Positions 36,534 to 50,528 of a stretch of DNA of 64,000 nt are shown piece after piece. Under the pieces are notes generated by a model. The model searched no databases, was not told the origin of the DNA, and saw only the letters and a program-made list of their open reading frames with translations. Position 1 is the stretch's first letter. The number at the start of each line of letters is the position of its first letter. The position numbers were made by a program, and so were the translations under genes. This stretch comes from Catonia carolina (Eukaryota; Arthropoda; Insecta; Hemiptera; Achilidae): positions 57,807,553-57,871,552 of the forward strand of contig JAQMRL010000001.1 of the NCBI GenBank assembly GCA_035578175.1. The letters run 5' to 3'.

Positions 36534-37131
36534 TGCGTTTAGATGATTTCTTTACTACTTAATAAGATCCACCTTTGATTTAAATGGAAGATTCATTTGG
36601 ACTTTTGCGATCACCTTAGCTTAAACTGATTCTCATCAAACTTTCTCCAGGCTGTGGACTGGGAAAATAATGACATAAAATAATCCAATGGTTACTCTGG
36701 TCTGTTTATAATCAGTCTTAAGAACTTTGTCTTTTGCTTATTTTTATCAATTTCTAATTTATTTACAAAAATTATTCCTGTTTCGGAATGTACGAGATGA
36801 CCTTCAGGCAAACATTTATGTCGCCGCTTTCCTCGTATTTCTTTAGGGTCTTCTCTTTTCTGGAGTCAAGCTTCAGGTATGCCTTCTTCCTCCTCTTGCC
36901 TTCCAGATTTAGCTGAAGCCTCATGTACATATTGTCTTATCTTTTAGCTTTTTTCGTGAATAATGCAATAACATCAACCACTTTCGGATGGTGATTTTCT
37001 AGAATAGATTAATTCTGTGGTGTCAGCCTTGAACGGTGCACACGATAGGATGACCGTAAAAGTCCGAATGAATCTTCCATTTGTATCAAAGGTGGATATT
37101 ATTAGGTAGTAAAGGAATCACGTGACCGCAA
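36534..37131. mobile_element. Small element with about 83-bp inverted repeats
   Basis: Left arm (36534-36616) and right arm (37047-37131) are imperfect inverted copies, sharing TTTACTAC, AATGGAAGATTCATT, GGACTTTT and ATCACCT / AGGATGACC. The interior includes a GC-richer stretch (about 36790-36960) whose minus strand has an open frame starting MRLQLNLEGKRRKKAYLK, possibly a decayed coding piece, family unknown. Just outside the right arm the motif GACCGCAAYTGT occurs twice, at 37125 and 37168. Most likely an old terminal-inverted-repeat DNA transposon or MITE. Confidence 0.5.
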
Positions 37132-40100
37132 TTGTTCGGAAATTTTTTCCGACCCCAATGGTCCATGACCGCAACTGTCCGTGATTCGTATGAAATATAT
37201 TTCAGTAAAAAAATACAGATTTTTTAATAATATCACCTATTGACTTTGTTCAATAAAATCTTATATTTTTTTACAGAAGTTGCTTATTCCTAAAAAACAA
37301 AATGCATTTGATTTTATCATCATAAACATATTGACCAAAGATCAATAATGTGTCCGAAGTGCCTCAAGAATCTAGATGCAACCTCAACTAGTAAGTTGAT
37401 CTGATCTTTCGGTATCTGCCAGTGTACTTATCAGTGCTAATACTAGTTCTTCTATTGAAAGATTAAATGGATCAAGCAATAAAGTAAAAGAGATTTTCTT
37501 ACATATTAATTCAAATATTTTCATAACTCAATATCAATTTTATTACATATCTTTAAGTGACTACAAAATGTTATAAAAGTTTATCGAAAACTGTTTTCTG
37601 GTGAACCATACTCCAGTTCAAAAATTTATCGGTTTAACATTTAAGTGGTGTTTATCATTTGTAAGTAGTAATCTTATACAGATACGTATTGAGAAATTAG
37701 TTAATTTACCCAGGTTTTTTCCATCACTGTATTTTTACAGAAGTTTCTATCCAAGAAAGACAGTGTATGTATGTTGAACCGATTGCGAGGTAAAGTATTG
37801 CAAATGGTTGCAATACTGCATCTAATTAAAATTTATCTAACCTTATATTTTATTCTCATATTTTTTATGATGATACAATAAACATTTTTAATTAATTGAA
37901 TCTTTAGAGTAAATTTAATTCAATTTCTTAAACAAACATTTAATAATGTTTCAATATTGTGAAAGCTTTTTATTTTGCTCTATAACTTTAAAATAATTTA
38001 GTGCTCATTGATCAACATCAAACTGAATCACTCGGTGCATAGTTATTATTTTACGTCGACAAAATCATTGTAACAGACAGTCACGTAAAAATAAATTGGA
38101 AAATGAAGAAACTAGGCTACTTAAAACACGATTTAGCTACTTGAATTCTATCTAAAATTCAGAGAAGTTTGTCAAAAATTTTATGTAATGCTCTGTCTCT
38201 TTTTGCTGACTAGAACAGTACTGACTGATTTAATCTACAGATTGACAGAAAACACGAGTTTTCTTTTACGACTTAGTCTGTAATTTATAAAAAAATGACC
38301 TCGCGTGTAAATGGAAAACCATCTGCCTGTCGTTTTACCAAACCTGATCTTATTTTACTAAAAAATGAAGAACGGAAATAAGCATTATCCAATAAAAGAT
38401 TTAGATTAAAAGATCGTGAAGAGAACCTGTAGCACAGCCGTACACTTCATTATTTAGTCGAAACGTTGTGACGTGCCAACTATAGTTTTCATCGTCTATA
38501 AATTTTCAGTTTAACGTTTCCCTGCTTTTCTTGTCTGTAAATTCTCTTTCTCACATTATTTGTTTATTCTCCAAAATACGTAACTATTTCTTTTTTGTAT
38601 ACGTATATTTTCATTTTATATAACGCACTGTTACATTCGTTATAAGCCATTTCGTTACTCGACTTGTTCTCCTGACTATATTATACGACTGGGACATGTT
38701 TTCTCAAAACAGTGTTAAAAAGTACAAAAAAACCTTTGTTTACATTTACACAATTTTGTTGTTTTGGCGCGAGAAAAACGTTGTTTACAGTAACATGGTT
38801 TTTATTATTAAAACCATTCAATTTCATTAAAACAGAAACTTCAGTTTTGTATATTTATAAGAAAACGTAGCTAGTTAATTTAGTTTATAGTGTTTACAGT
38901 TTTATCGTTGTTATGTTCTGTGAAAAAGTTCTTTTGACTCACCGTGAAAGTACTTTATGTAATAGAAACTCCTAACTTCCAGTTTACTGGTAGAGAAAAC
39001 TTACGGACTGAAAATTAAGTTTACTTTAATTATGCCGTATTATTTATAGCTTCTGGCCTAATTATGCACAGAGCTAGTAGAAATTTGTTCGTTAATTTAA
39101 AATTTAAAAAAACTAGCGGATCCATTGGCACAATTTCAGTGTTGAGGTATTGTTATTAGTATCAGAAAGAAAAAAAGGTTTTGTTGGAGTGGATGCTAAT
39201 TGTGTTAGTTAAAAAAACTTAAAGAAGTAATGCAGTTCACAGAAACTATGTTGTGCATGTATATTTTTTCCTGAATAATTTAAGTAAATATCAGAATGAA
39301 AATGTATTTTAGTAAATGTGGAAGAAAGATATTCGTAAACGACAGTTGAGGGACAATAGTAGATAGTTTGAGACTGAACATTAAAAAGTCCACGTTACAG
39401 AGAAACTGCGACCTGTAACTCAGGAGTCCTGTACAGCACCCAAGAGATTATTTCTATATCGACGACATGTTGTAAGCCAGTCCAGAGACGATAAAAGATT
39501 TTATTTTTATATTAAGTTGTAGTAAGCTATGTTTGTTTCAGAAGTTACTTCCTTTCACTAGTAATATGTAAAATAACATTTCATTCTTAAGATTTAATTT
39601 TTGGTACTAAAAATGACAAGCATAGAAATCTAAATATGCAGAGAACTAATAATTGTAGCACAAAAATAAACGAAAACAAAAATATCTAAATTATTAATAA
39701 CATATCGCAATGATTAACTTGCCTTTTGTACAACTATAATATCAGTTCTGATAAAATTTTCAAAAATTCTGTTTCGTTTCAAAGGGAGCAATAATACTGC
39801 TTACTATTATTTTTAGAAAATTAGAACGATATTAATTGAAAAAATAATTTTGATTTACCAGTTAAATATCTCTAACAGGAACGCATACAAAGATTGAAAT
39901 TTCTAAAGTTGCAATTAACTCACAGTTTAAAGGAAATGTAAATAACTAACAGAATGATGGCACCCGTTCGTGAAAACAAAAAATATGTTCTGTGGAAATG
40001 TTATTTTAACCGATTACTTTTATATAGAAACTATAATCCAATTAGTATGGACGTACGGATTTAAACTTCAGGAATCGACAAATTCATTTAATATTGCAAT

Positions 40101-40503
40101 CTTGCAGCGACTGAAATAATTGAAGATCCTTCCAATTATCAGTGACTTACTATTGGTTCTTAACCAATAACGTAATTCACCATATAAACAGTGTTATAGA
40201 CGAAATACAACCAAATGAAAAATACGACGACTGATGCCATCAAAACCTTTTGGGTAATGGTGACCACAACCACAGACTAACCGTTACAAAATTTTGAACT
40301 TACCATAGGCCAACAGAAACAATTCAATATCGATGGTAATAAAAGATTCAAACTTTGTGACGTTAACAACCGACAAAAATTTCAAATTAAAACTTGTTAT
40401 TACGATTAAATAAAAATTAACCTGATCGACAACCAAAACCGTTTGTTATAGCTGAGTTTCGCTCATAATACATTGTACTACATAGTTGAGGATAAACTTT
40501 TAT
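37132..40503. other. No recognisable gene; AT-rich spacer
   Basis: Only short chance frames. Confidence 0.5.
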
Positions 40504-41223
40504 TGTGACACTTATCGCTAAGGCTCGTTTCCAGATCTGGGTAAAATAAATAACTAACAAACTATCGTTTAAAATTACAAGTATTATTACAAACTAAAAA
40601 AGTACAATTAATAATCTTTTAAATCTAAAAATAAATTATAGTTATTACAATTAAACAGCTTATAGCAAGAAACAAACTAACTATAGTTAACCTATAACAT
40701 TCAATAAACTTAACCAATTATAAATTATTTTTCCATTCGATTTAACTAAATTTAACTTACATACAATTAGCTATATGACGTCCACAGAATACGCCGGACC
40801 TTTACAAAGATGTAGCACTGTTAACTTACGCAGTATACGCTCATCGATGACTGATCAAAGAACAACTGAAGGCCAAATCCGGTGGCTACTTATATACATG
40901 AAGCTATGGAAATTACGAAAAGGATAGAGACTTTCTAAAGAATAATAAAAATATAAAGTCTTTACAAAACGTAAACAACAAATTATAATTGAAAAAAATG
41001 TTTAAAATAGAACCAATTATGTAAATAGGTACACCAACCCCTCAGCAGGTCGCCGTCACAACAGTAGGTCTACGTATACTATGCTTAACCATTTGTACCC
41101 TATATTTCTAACTATTTTTTAGAAACGCTATTTACTAACTATTATTATTTACATTAACATTTCTTAAATCTCAGTCCTCCTAGAGAATTCTGGAACGAGA
41201 CTTTCCCGGTACATATTGCCACA
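40504..41223 (+). repeat. Dispersed 720-bp repeat (candidate solo LTR), copy 3, best preserved
   Basis: Starts TGTGACACTTATCGCTAAGG and ends CATATTGCCACA, so the termini are TGTGRCA and its near reverse complement TGCCACA, like LTR ends. A TATA-like CTTATATACATG lies near 40890. Aligns at both ends with copy 1 (8988-9710). No clear short target duplication flanks it (TTAT left, ATAT right). No coding capacity. A non-autonomous DNA element remains possible. Confidence 0.55.
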
Positions 41224-44200
41224 ATATTTATAATCATATTTTATTTGTTTAACATATTACGGGTCTACGTGCTCTATTAGCTGCGCGCTTGGATAAATGA
41301 GAAAGATCTATCAGTATAAACAGTTTGAGAAGAAATTTAAAAACATTAGTTAATCGTATGAAAACCAGTTTAATCCTACAATAACTATTACTTAAATAGT
41401 AATAAATAATATTACTTATATTACGTATACTAGCCTTTCTGTTATATATGCCTTATATTTTATATTAGTTTACTGGACGACGGTTACAATAAAATGACTA
41501 AAGAGGTGGCATCCAACAGATATATTTTGTTTAGTAACTTCCGTTCTTTGTTTTTCAAAATTGGATATACTTGTTTTTTATACGAGCAATCTACCATCTA
41601 GATGGGTATATGGGTTAAGTGGATAAGAGCCCTCAAAATATAAGGGCGCTACGCACCATACTTTGCCATTGGGTGTCTTGTACAGAATTTTATGTGAAAG
41701 AATTTCGTTTTTAGTCAGCGAGCAAATTTTCATGATGGATCGAATGTTCATAAGCGAAAAATTGCGGATTCCACAATTTTCCGGTAGTCAACGAATACTG
41801 AAGATTGCTTGCGCAAAAGATTAGATCTGTAGAGGTGATAGATTTTTCTGGGAAAGTTTGAATTTTTTTAGTTGAAAAATGGGCGTTTTGGAGGCAAGCT
41901 CAAAAACAAACAAAAGCTAATGGAAAAAATCTTACGAGGGCGTTTTTCCGATCCACTGGGACGACGCGAATATTCCTTATAATATAGTCCTCAATATTTC
42001 AACTCCACGGTAATATTCCTAAAAATATTATGAACTTTGGACTTTTTTTAACGGATACCGTGCCTCTCTGTCCGATATGAGCTAAAACCTATTTTTATCA
42101 AGTTTTATTTCACAAAGCATAGGAAAAAACAAGGTTTATCGTTGTAACTTTCAATATAATGAACCTGTACAGATTATGTCGAAATAAATTGTTTTTCTCT
42201 TCTAAATGTATATTTACTGAGAGTTACTTCCTTTCATAAATTTTTTATTTTTTCATAAATATATTAACTGTTTCTTTTAAACACATAAATACCGTGAATA
42301 AAAAAGAAGATATTCCGGATTTTCATAAGCTGCTATTTTTGTAAGGAAAATGTTTGACACTTCAACAAAAATATTTTACAAAAACTTTAATTTACTTTGA
42401 TTTTTTCTAATTTTAGAGATTATTTTCATTTATTAAAAGGCTTTCCCTGATGTTGTGCTTTTTTACTAGTTCTAATGGAAATAAAAATGTTTGGGCGTGT
42501 GCCAAGATGTTATCAAAGAAGGAAGAGGTTAATGATAAAATTTAGATAATGAGTAGATTGCAAAATGTTCTGTTATGCATTATATACAGTAAAACAGATT
42601 TGAGGTTCAATTTACGTTTGTGCTTATTTGCCACTTGCGTATGAAAATTGTTTCTCGTTTACTGCATGATACTCTAATCACTAAAATTTAAATTGAATTT
42701 TCAAATCCATTGTCACTTACAAACAATGGAATAGAATTAAAATATGGAGAGTCAACTGTGCTCTTAAAATACGGCATCAAAATTTAAATTTACTTTCATA
42801 TTTAAATTTACTCTTGTACTAAAATATGTGACCTCGTCATTCTCGATATTTGTTAATATTTTAGTGTTGAGGTAGTGTAATGAGACAAATTTGATGGACA
42901 TCTGGATTTGTTTGTGTTTGAGTCTGTTGAAGTAAATATAAATAATTCCAGCTGATTAAAATAAAATATTTGAAAATTATTTAATTTTCATAAACAAAAT
43001 ATGGTTACTAAGCAACTAAGAAGAAGAAAATAAAAATTGTTGTAAATTAATTTAATGGGACGTGAAGCCTCAAGCTAACAACATGCTTTATTAGAACGTC
43101 CGTCCCATTCGTACATTCATACATTCGTTCTAGAAAAATATATAGTTATATAAGAAGGACGTTAAATGTTAATACATATATACATAATAGACAAAGACTT
43201 GTTGTTTTCGTATAAATAACAATTAGGTTAGTGTAAAAATAAAATAATTTGCTGATCATATGTTTATTAAAATGAACAAATCTACTGATGATATATTAAT
43301 GTAATAGCATACAAATTGGATAATAAACAATTAAAACACTTATTATTATTACTTATGATAATTATTATTTAAAACGAGATTCAATAATTACGCTGCAAAC
43401 ATAACATACATGATTGCATGATGATCATTTAATAATGTTCAAAGATTTTTTTATTGCATAACAAAAATGATAAATGATAATGTGAATAATGTTTTATTGA
43501 ATGAAATAGGAGGCAAAGGTAAATGGGAAAATAATAAAATCAAACTTGAAAGCTGATACAACACCAATAAAGAATATGATATTAAATAATAATCTATTAC
43601 AAATTGGCATACCTTTGTGAGGACGAATTTAGTTATATTACAGTAGCTGCTTGGAATTATCAACGCAGTGTATAATGGACCGGTACCATTATTATTTAAG
43701 TTGTTAAATTTTTAAAACCCTTTACAGTTCAGCTAATTAGTCCACCACTTTAGTTACTGTACTACTAGGAGATCAAATGTGTATAGTAGCCTATATTTTT
43801 TGTAAATTTTAATTTAACAATTTGAACCTGCATTAGGCTTACAGGTTAAGTCAACATTTTCTAATTGAATTTTGATAGTAGGGTTGATAAAAATACGTGC
43901 TCTGTATTATTCCTCTTCTACTAATCGATGACAACTCATTCAAATTATTTTTAGAAAGCCTTAAATTTTGAAAAATGTAAACTTATAACTCTACTCCAAA
44001 ACATTTCAAATCTTCAAATAAGACATCTTCATAAAAGTTTTGATGAAAATTTAATAATAAACTTCTAAGTAACGTACTGATCAAGTTTAATTTCAGCATA
44101 TTCTGAAAAATCTTAAAAATAAAATTCCAATTTTTCAGTGTGTATATCGTATAAAAATATTTGTATAAAGTTAAACCCTAAGTAAAATTTCAGAATAATC

Positions 44201-46349
44201 ATTAATATTGTAACTGGTGTCTATCTAACAAAAGGTTTCACATTTAAGTATGACTTTTATCATACATAAAGTACATAATATATATTACTTTACTTTCACA
44301 AATTTAATCCTACCATAAAATTCATACATCATAAAATTTGGTTCATATATCGATAGCCTCTTAAGTGTTTTCAAAAGTTATTCTTTTCATTCCTTACGTT
44401 TTTAAAAGAGCTGGTATTATATATCTATAAGTGTTACCTTTTGTTTACGTTTTGTTATTACAAAGCAATAAAAAATATATTGTCATGCAACACAATGAAA
44501 ACATATAAACCCAAATTTTACTATTGCTACTTTACTACCGTAACTATTTAAGTTGACCTAAGCTGATTTCAGCAAAAATTATAGCAGAAGTAACTTTACA
44601 TTTACGAATACCATTATCGTATTAAATGTTTGAAATATATAATGATAAGCTAATATTATAAATTTTATAAATGAGTTTTTATTAACTGATATTTTTTATT
44701 GTTTTTGTTGCTAATAGATAAGTTTAGCTAAATAATTAGCTTATACTAAGGTTAGACTAAGAATCAACAATAAAGTACGAAATACGTACCCACAGAGTAA
44801 CGTGTTAATCAATATTTATCTTTGACAAAACACCAAAAATTTCCTTCTACTAGTAATTGATTAAATTATCCAACTTAGTTAATTATTAATTTCTAATTAA
44901 AACTCTTATCGTATAAATTTATGGTATACGTCATTTCATATTGGTTGTGAACCTTTTACTTGTAATGCACAAATTGAAATAAAACTATTTTATAAAACAA
45001 AACTGTATATTTTATTTGACAAAAATATTACTAATGTTATTGGTATTGAAAATTTAAAAAAAATTTGATTCTAGTTTAAAATGTATAAAAAAATTGGACA
45101 ATATTTAAAATTTACCTTTTCATACAATATGAATAATTGAAGTGTTTAAGTGAATAAATTGAAAATTAAATGAAACAAACTTGATTTTAAATTTAAATTT
45201 TGAATAAATGATCTAGAAGAATCTCCTTACAAATACGAGATTTTTCTTCTCGTTAAACTATATATATTTTAGGTTATTCTTAAAATGTCTTTAAATACTA
45301 TATAATTTGCTTTGCTTTATATTACATTTCTATTTTTTTTCAAAACAAGTATTCATTTGATCAAATGATCCTTCTATAAATCTTCGTTATACCTAAAGAC
45401 CAACGTTCATAAAAACATTTTTCTTATATTTTTTTATTATTTATTTTTTCTTATACCTATTTACCTGATGAATCAGAAATTCGATATTGTGCGTTGAATT
45501 TTGAATCACCTGTATTTATATTTATGAACGGGTTTCTCTAATATTGTTAAGTATTTTTAAATGGTTTGATACTTACAAGTAGTAAATTGATGACTATTTA
45601 CCAGTAATACGGTGATTTGGATAAAATGTTTCTTTAGTCGTTGTATAGTTTATTCATACGTAGTTTATTTAAGAGGGTATGTCTGAGAGTAATGCCTGTG
45701 GCACTATAACGTTAGTATCGGTTCACAGGCGTCTGTTTATAAAAAGTAATTTATTTTGTGACACATACTTAATTATGAGTATGTATTATTGTGATACATG
45801 AGTAGTGAATGATCAATAACGTGAGTGATCTTAGTTACTGGCTGAACCAGATGTTCACGTAAGCCCTTTAATCCCAAGACTCAATGAACACAGAATAATA
45901 AATTTGTAACTTGCAACAACTGTAGACAGCTCTCCAACTCTCCACAAGCCACATGAAATGGCACCATCTAAAAATAACACGTTGTCAGTATTAACCAACA
46001 CTAGATAGGCTATTTGGAATTATCGCTAATTCAAAATTTTCGGTTTCACCTGAATAATTTGATTGTTTGAATGGACTTCATTTGTGTTTATTGATGTTAG
46101 GGTTAGGACAATTATTAACGTAAACTAAACTAGACGGTAAAATCATTTTACAAGTAACTTAATATTGCCTTTTGCTTGATGATCCTCTTCTCTATTCATT
46201 AAACTGTAAAATTATTATATAATCAATTTGGTATTTAATTTATTTTTTTTCGCGATCTCGTAAATTTAGATTGAGAAGAAGTATTTGCAGTAAAAACATT
46301 CTGTACTTATATTTTGTATTTTTTTAAATTAATACAAAAGCGTACAACT
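41224..46349. other. No recognisable gene; AT-rich spacer
   Basis: Very AT-rich. The only open frame above 60 codons (minus strand near 43.5 kb) is low-complexity hydrophobic and unsupported. Confidence 0.5.
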
Positions 46350-46403
46350 TTATTATTACTACGTTACAATCTCATCAACACCAAACGTTATTAGTGACTA
46401 CAA
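46350..46403 (-). repeat. SINE family D, tail fragment
   Basis: Minus strand GTAGTCACTAATAACG and GTTGATGAGATTG correspond to GTAGTCGCTAATGACC and GTTGACGAGACTG of the copy at 57575. Confidence 0.4.
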
Positions 46404-47339
46404 AAATTAAACTATAACAATTTTTTCAAAAATTACTGATACATATAAAACTACATATTAAAGTAGAAAACAAAGAAAAACAATTTTTTTAAGGTTATGA
46501 ACGTAGTCAAATCTAGAGCATTATTTACCTTGAAAACGTTTAATATGTGATGTACGTTACATTTATAGTTTCTCGGAATTCAACAAAAAAAAAAGACTGA
46601 AGTTTTATAGAGTTCATTAGAGTAATTTATTTTTATAAAAACCAAAATTGTTGGAGACAAAAAAGTTGGTTCATTTAGGCACTTGTGCGTATCATTAAGA
46701 AGTTTAAGTTCAGATCTCTAAAACTGTTATACTTTTGCGTTAAATCAGCAGATATCTAATCGAAAGATTACAGTTACAAAATGTACTTGTTGGTGGGTCT
46801 GTTTTTAATAAAAGAGAAAGTGTGTTAAACGTCAGTGTCCTATGCGTATCGACGTGAGACTGACTTCATGCTTTCTTGTGTCAGATAATGTCAATTATTT
46901 CTTTAAAATGTTGTGTAGCGATTCACGTTATTTTTTTGGGGTACAATTTAAACTCTCGGTGCTCTTTCTCTCGGTTAGATTAACTTTCGGTTTTCTTTAA
47001 ATTTTTTACTGAGAAAATTTGTTAGATTTCTGTGTGTTGTGGTGCAAATCTGTTGTGTAAGTGTAGCGGCTTGTTTGTTCACATTACTTCGAAGTAAACA
47101 CTTTATATGCTTACAAATTAAAATATATACACATACTCTTATGCAATTTATAATTTGAAGTCTCATATGAATAATGAGCTTTCTCGTGTCATTCATACCA
47201 CGCTTGCATCTCATCTTTCAACACATTTGTAAATGTTACATCAGACAAGAAACATCAGACGCTATTCAGACATCATCAGACATTATTCAGCACATTTTTA
47301 AATCAGACAAGACGAAATAGAAAGCATCTTTGAAGCAAA

Positions 47340-47510
47340 TTACTTAAATGTAGGACCAACAGGTTGCTTATTTGCTTATTAATGCAGCACTTGGTTATGG
47401 AATGTTGAGATTTTTTTAGGATAACATTTTTGGACATTAGCCGGGAATTGAACTCGAGATATTTATTATTGTTGTCTAGCACACTAATTCTACTCCAGAA
47501 AAAAGGCTTA
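47340..47510 (-). repeat. tRNA-derived SINE, family D, diverged copy
   Basis: Minus strand has a B-box-like GAGTTCAATTCCCGG and further on ATTCCATAACCAAG and GCATTAATAA, collinear with the copy at 16310. The A box is weak. From 46404 to 47339 nothing else can be supported. Confidence 0.4.
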
Positions 47511-48927
47511 AGTATTATGATTTCAATTAAGGAATAACGGGTATCATATATTTTTTTGCAATTATTATGTTATGTAAATATAGCAAGTGTTCAAATATCT
47601 AAAAAGATTTATTTTATGGTGTAGTTATGTATTGGTATAAGAAACATTGTTTACGACGTGAATCCGTTCTAAAACAAGCTTTGTGAAATGATGGAGGACT
47701 AGACAGACAATAAGCAACGCAGACCAAAGATGTTCTTCTACCTGAAACTCTGACGCAGGAACAAGAATAAGAAGACCAAGGGGTTGTGAGTGTCGGTATC
47801 ATCAAGATGAGTGATGAAGATCATTCACACTAACACACCTACACTACCATCATCTACGTGTATACTTTAGACGCTGTCTTGTAAAATATTAATTAATTAA
47901 ACAACAGTGAATCTGAGCGCGAAGTGTTCCCACCGCACCACCAACACTTAAGACGGTACCAACAACACATTGATATTAATCAATCACCCAACTTGCTACT
48001 CCTTGTGCACCACTGCAAGTGTAACTCCAGCAAGCTCTTACTGTAGATCTAGCTTATTCCCAAGACACAACCGGGTTCACTCTTCTTAATGAAGGCATAC
48101 ATATGCTGTCAAATGTTTAATATGTTATGTAATTCATGTTGTTACACTAATGTGATTCAGTAGATGTACGTAATTAAGTATTATTTAAAAGTTGTTATAT
48201 ATCTATTTTGTTTCCTACATTATAGAACACATTTAGATTAAATGTGACCCAGTTTACCTAGTAATTTATAGAAAACGTACGACTTAACTAAAAAAAATTT
48301 GTATTATTTTATTTAAATAATATTGTTTACGAAGTGGATATTTAAAAAACTCCGATAAAAAAAATGGAACTTCTACCCTCAGAGGAAAAACCTGACCAAT
48401 AATATTTTTACATAACTCTTATAACCATAAATAGCATAATTCGCTATCTCGTACTACATACGAACAGAAGGATTACAAGGAATAAACATGTTTAGAAGGA
48501 CACCAATACTCGTCGTCTGTTTTAATATTAAAATCTCTTAACTTTATGACCCATTTTCTAAAAAAGTACAAAACCTACAAACACGAAATTTTGAGAGGCT
48601 TTTCATTTATTAAAATAATACCACCATCATCATCAAAATGTTCTGAAAGAAAAAAATGTATTAATTTTTTATATTTGTAAAATAAATTTGCTCGGAAAGC
48701 ACCTCTATATGAGCCAAAATTATTTTATTTATTAGTAAATATCAATACTTCTAGTGGTATAACTCCACCTCTTTGACAATAACTACCACAAAAAAATTGA
48801 AGCAGATCGGTCTAATAGTTTTTGAGAAAACAGGGTTTTTATAAGAAAAATCATAATTTTCGGGAAAATGCAAATCAAGACAAGAACAAGAACAAGTTTA
48901 GTACCAAGTATGTCACACGTTACCTGC
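47511..48927. other. No recognisable gene; contains a GC-richer patch
   Basis: About 47620-48080 is less AT-rich than its flanks but has no supportable frame or RNA structure. From 48360 to 48927 the sequence may be the 3' flank of the transposase relic that follows, since TTTTGAGAAAAC near 48820 looks element-like. No terminal repeat could be paired. Confidence 0.35.
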
Positions 48928-50528
48928 TTAAAACAGCCCTGTTCCATTATCTGGGTTGGAATCCGTTTCTGTTTCATCTTCTAATTTCCTCTTCCATGTC
49001 TATTCTTTCGGCGAGCTTTTTTTCATATACTCACACATTTTTTCTGCTTCACGAATTCGACATCAATCAATTTTACTCAAACTTGATACCATATTTTCTT
49101 TTGAGTTTGTTCTTAATTATATTTTGAGCCCGCTTATATTTTGAGTGTTGCCATGAAGACATTTTTTTAATAAATCAGTTTGAGACAGAACAGCAAGAAC
49201 AGGTTTGATAACATCTAGTACAGCAGTGAATGCTTACGTGAGTATGTTTTATTTTCCTTGATGACCTTTCGATATTTGCACTAAGTCTCATCAGTATTTG
49301 GACAAAAATCATGATGCAGATCATCGTCTGTTGATTTTTTGTGGAAATATATTGGCCATACAGCTTGTCTCATCTTTTCTACACTTTCTGTGTTGTGGTG
49401 TATGGCTAACTCATAATACTTCTGAAGGGTGTCAATTGCAGAAGAAGAAAGTCGGCCTCGACCAGTTAGAGGTTTAGCATCGGCTAGCTTAACGCTTTTA
49501 TTGTTTCGGTTAACGTGCGAAGCCTGCTTCCAATTCGCTTCTTGATGTGGCCTACACATTCTTGTTTAATAATTGGTATATCACCGTATGGTTTTGATTC
49601 CAGCACATTTCTAAACGCTTTACTGTAGCCATCACCCAGGTAATTGAGGTAGCGAACACCTGGTGATTCAATCGACCGTTGGAATAAATTAACTGCTCCT
49701 ATCATTTCCATGCCTCCACTACTTCCGACATAGTTGGCTTTACATGGTTTGTCCTGGTTGTGGCTTTTACTTTTGCAAATTTGACAAAATTTTGTAAATA
49801 TTTCAACATCCAAAACTTTTTCTGTATCAATACTGGTAATAGACACCGCACCATTATTTGAACTGAACCTTCTTCTTTGCCATGTTCCATCTCTGGTCAC
49901 TGTGAAGTCAGTAGAATCAGCAGCTTCTACAGCCTGACTTACAGCAAGTTTCATGATTTTTTTCACTAACGTGTTTGACAGCTGGTAAGAAGGTATTATA
50001 GATTTTTGGAAGCTCTTTGGTGGTTCTGGTAAACTCAACAGAGCACATAACATTTTAACACCAGCTACACCTTTACCAATTGACCTAAGGCCATTAGCAA
50101 ATCTGTAATTTATTTCATACGGCTATTAGCTTAGGTTATTTAAGATGTCATGAAAGAATGTGTATATGAGCAACTAACACATTTTTTAACAATTTACAAG
50201 CTAGCCCTTTCCTAACTTTAGCATCTTCAGTAGTGAAAACATTATTGACAGCATTACAGACTTTACATTTTACAGAAATCATGAAAGCGTTGAAAATAAT
50301 CTCTAAATCACAGATAATATTTACTTTATCATTACACGTAACACTAAACTCATCATACTTGTTCGTACTAGGAGGCAATTTACGATATGAGGCAGTCTTA
50401 GATGTAGTAGGTGTAGATATCAAAGAACAAGCCATAACATTCACAGTTGTTGGATTCAGTTTATTTATTTTGGTGAACCGATTTCCTTTGAAAATTAATT
50501 TCTTAAACACACTTTTTCTCTTAGTCAT
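48928..50528 (-). pseudogene. Mutator-like transposase relic
   Basis: Reads on the minus strand from MTKRKSVFKKL (50528) to a TAA at 48928 in several frames. Blocks in order: a cysteine pair CKVCNAV; EINYRFANGLRSIGKG; the catalytic-type DGTWQRR; SSNNGAV; CQICKS and PCKANYVGSSGGME; YLNYLGDG (second acidic site); ECVGHIKKRIGSRL; a TAG in place of tryptophan before CKYRK; LLKKCLHGNTQN; and a lysine/glutamate-rich end finishing GTGLF. From memory of the family, this order is that of the Mutator-like transposase domain proteins common in insects. Transposases cut and paste their own DNA. Frameshifts lie near 50100, 49520 and 49130, with stops near 49290 and 49000, so this copy is inactive. Confidence 0.8.

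Noticed and set aside
49484..50053. The 189-codon minus-strand frame as an intact small gene
   Set aside because: Its start methionine is internal to the Mutator-like transposase order, and homologous sequence continues on both sides in other frames.
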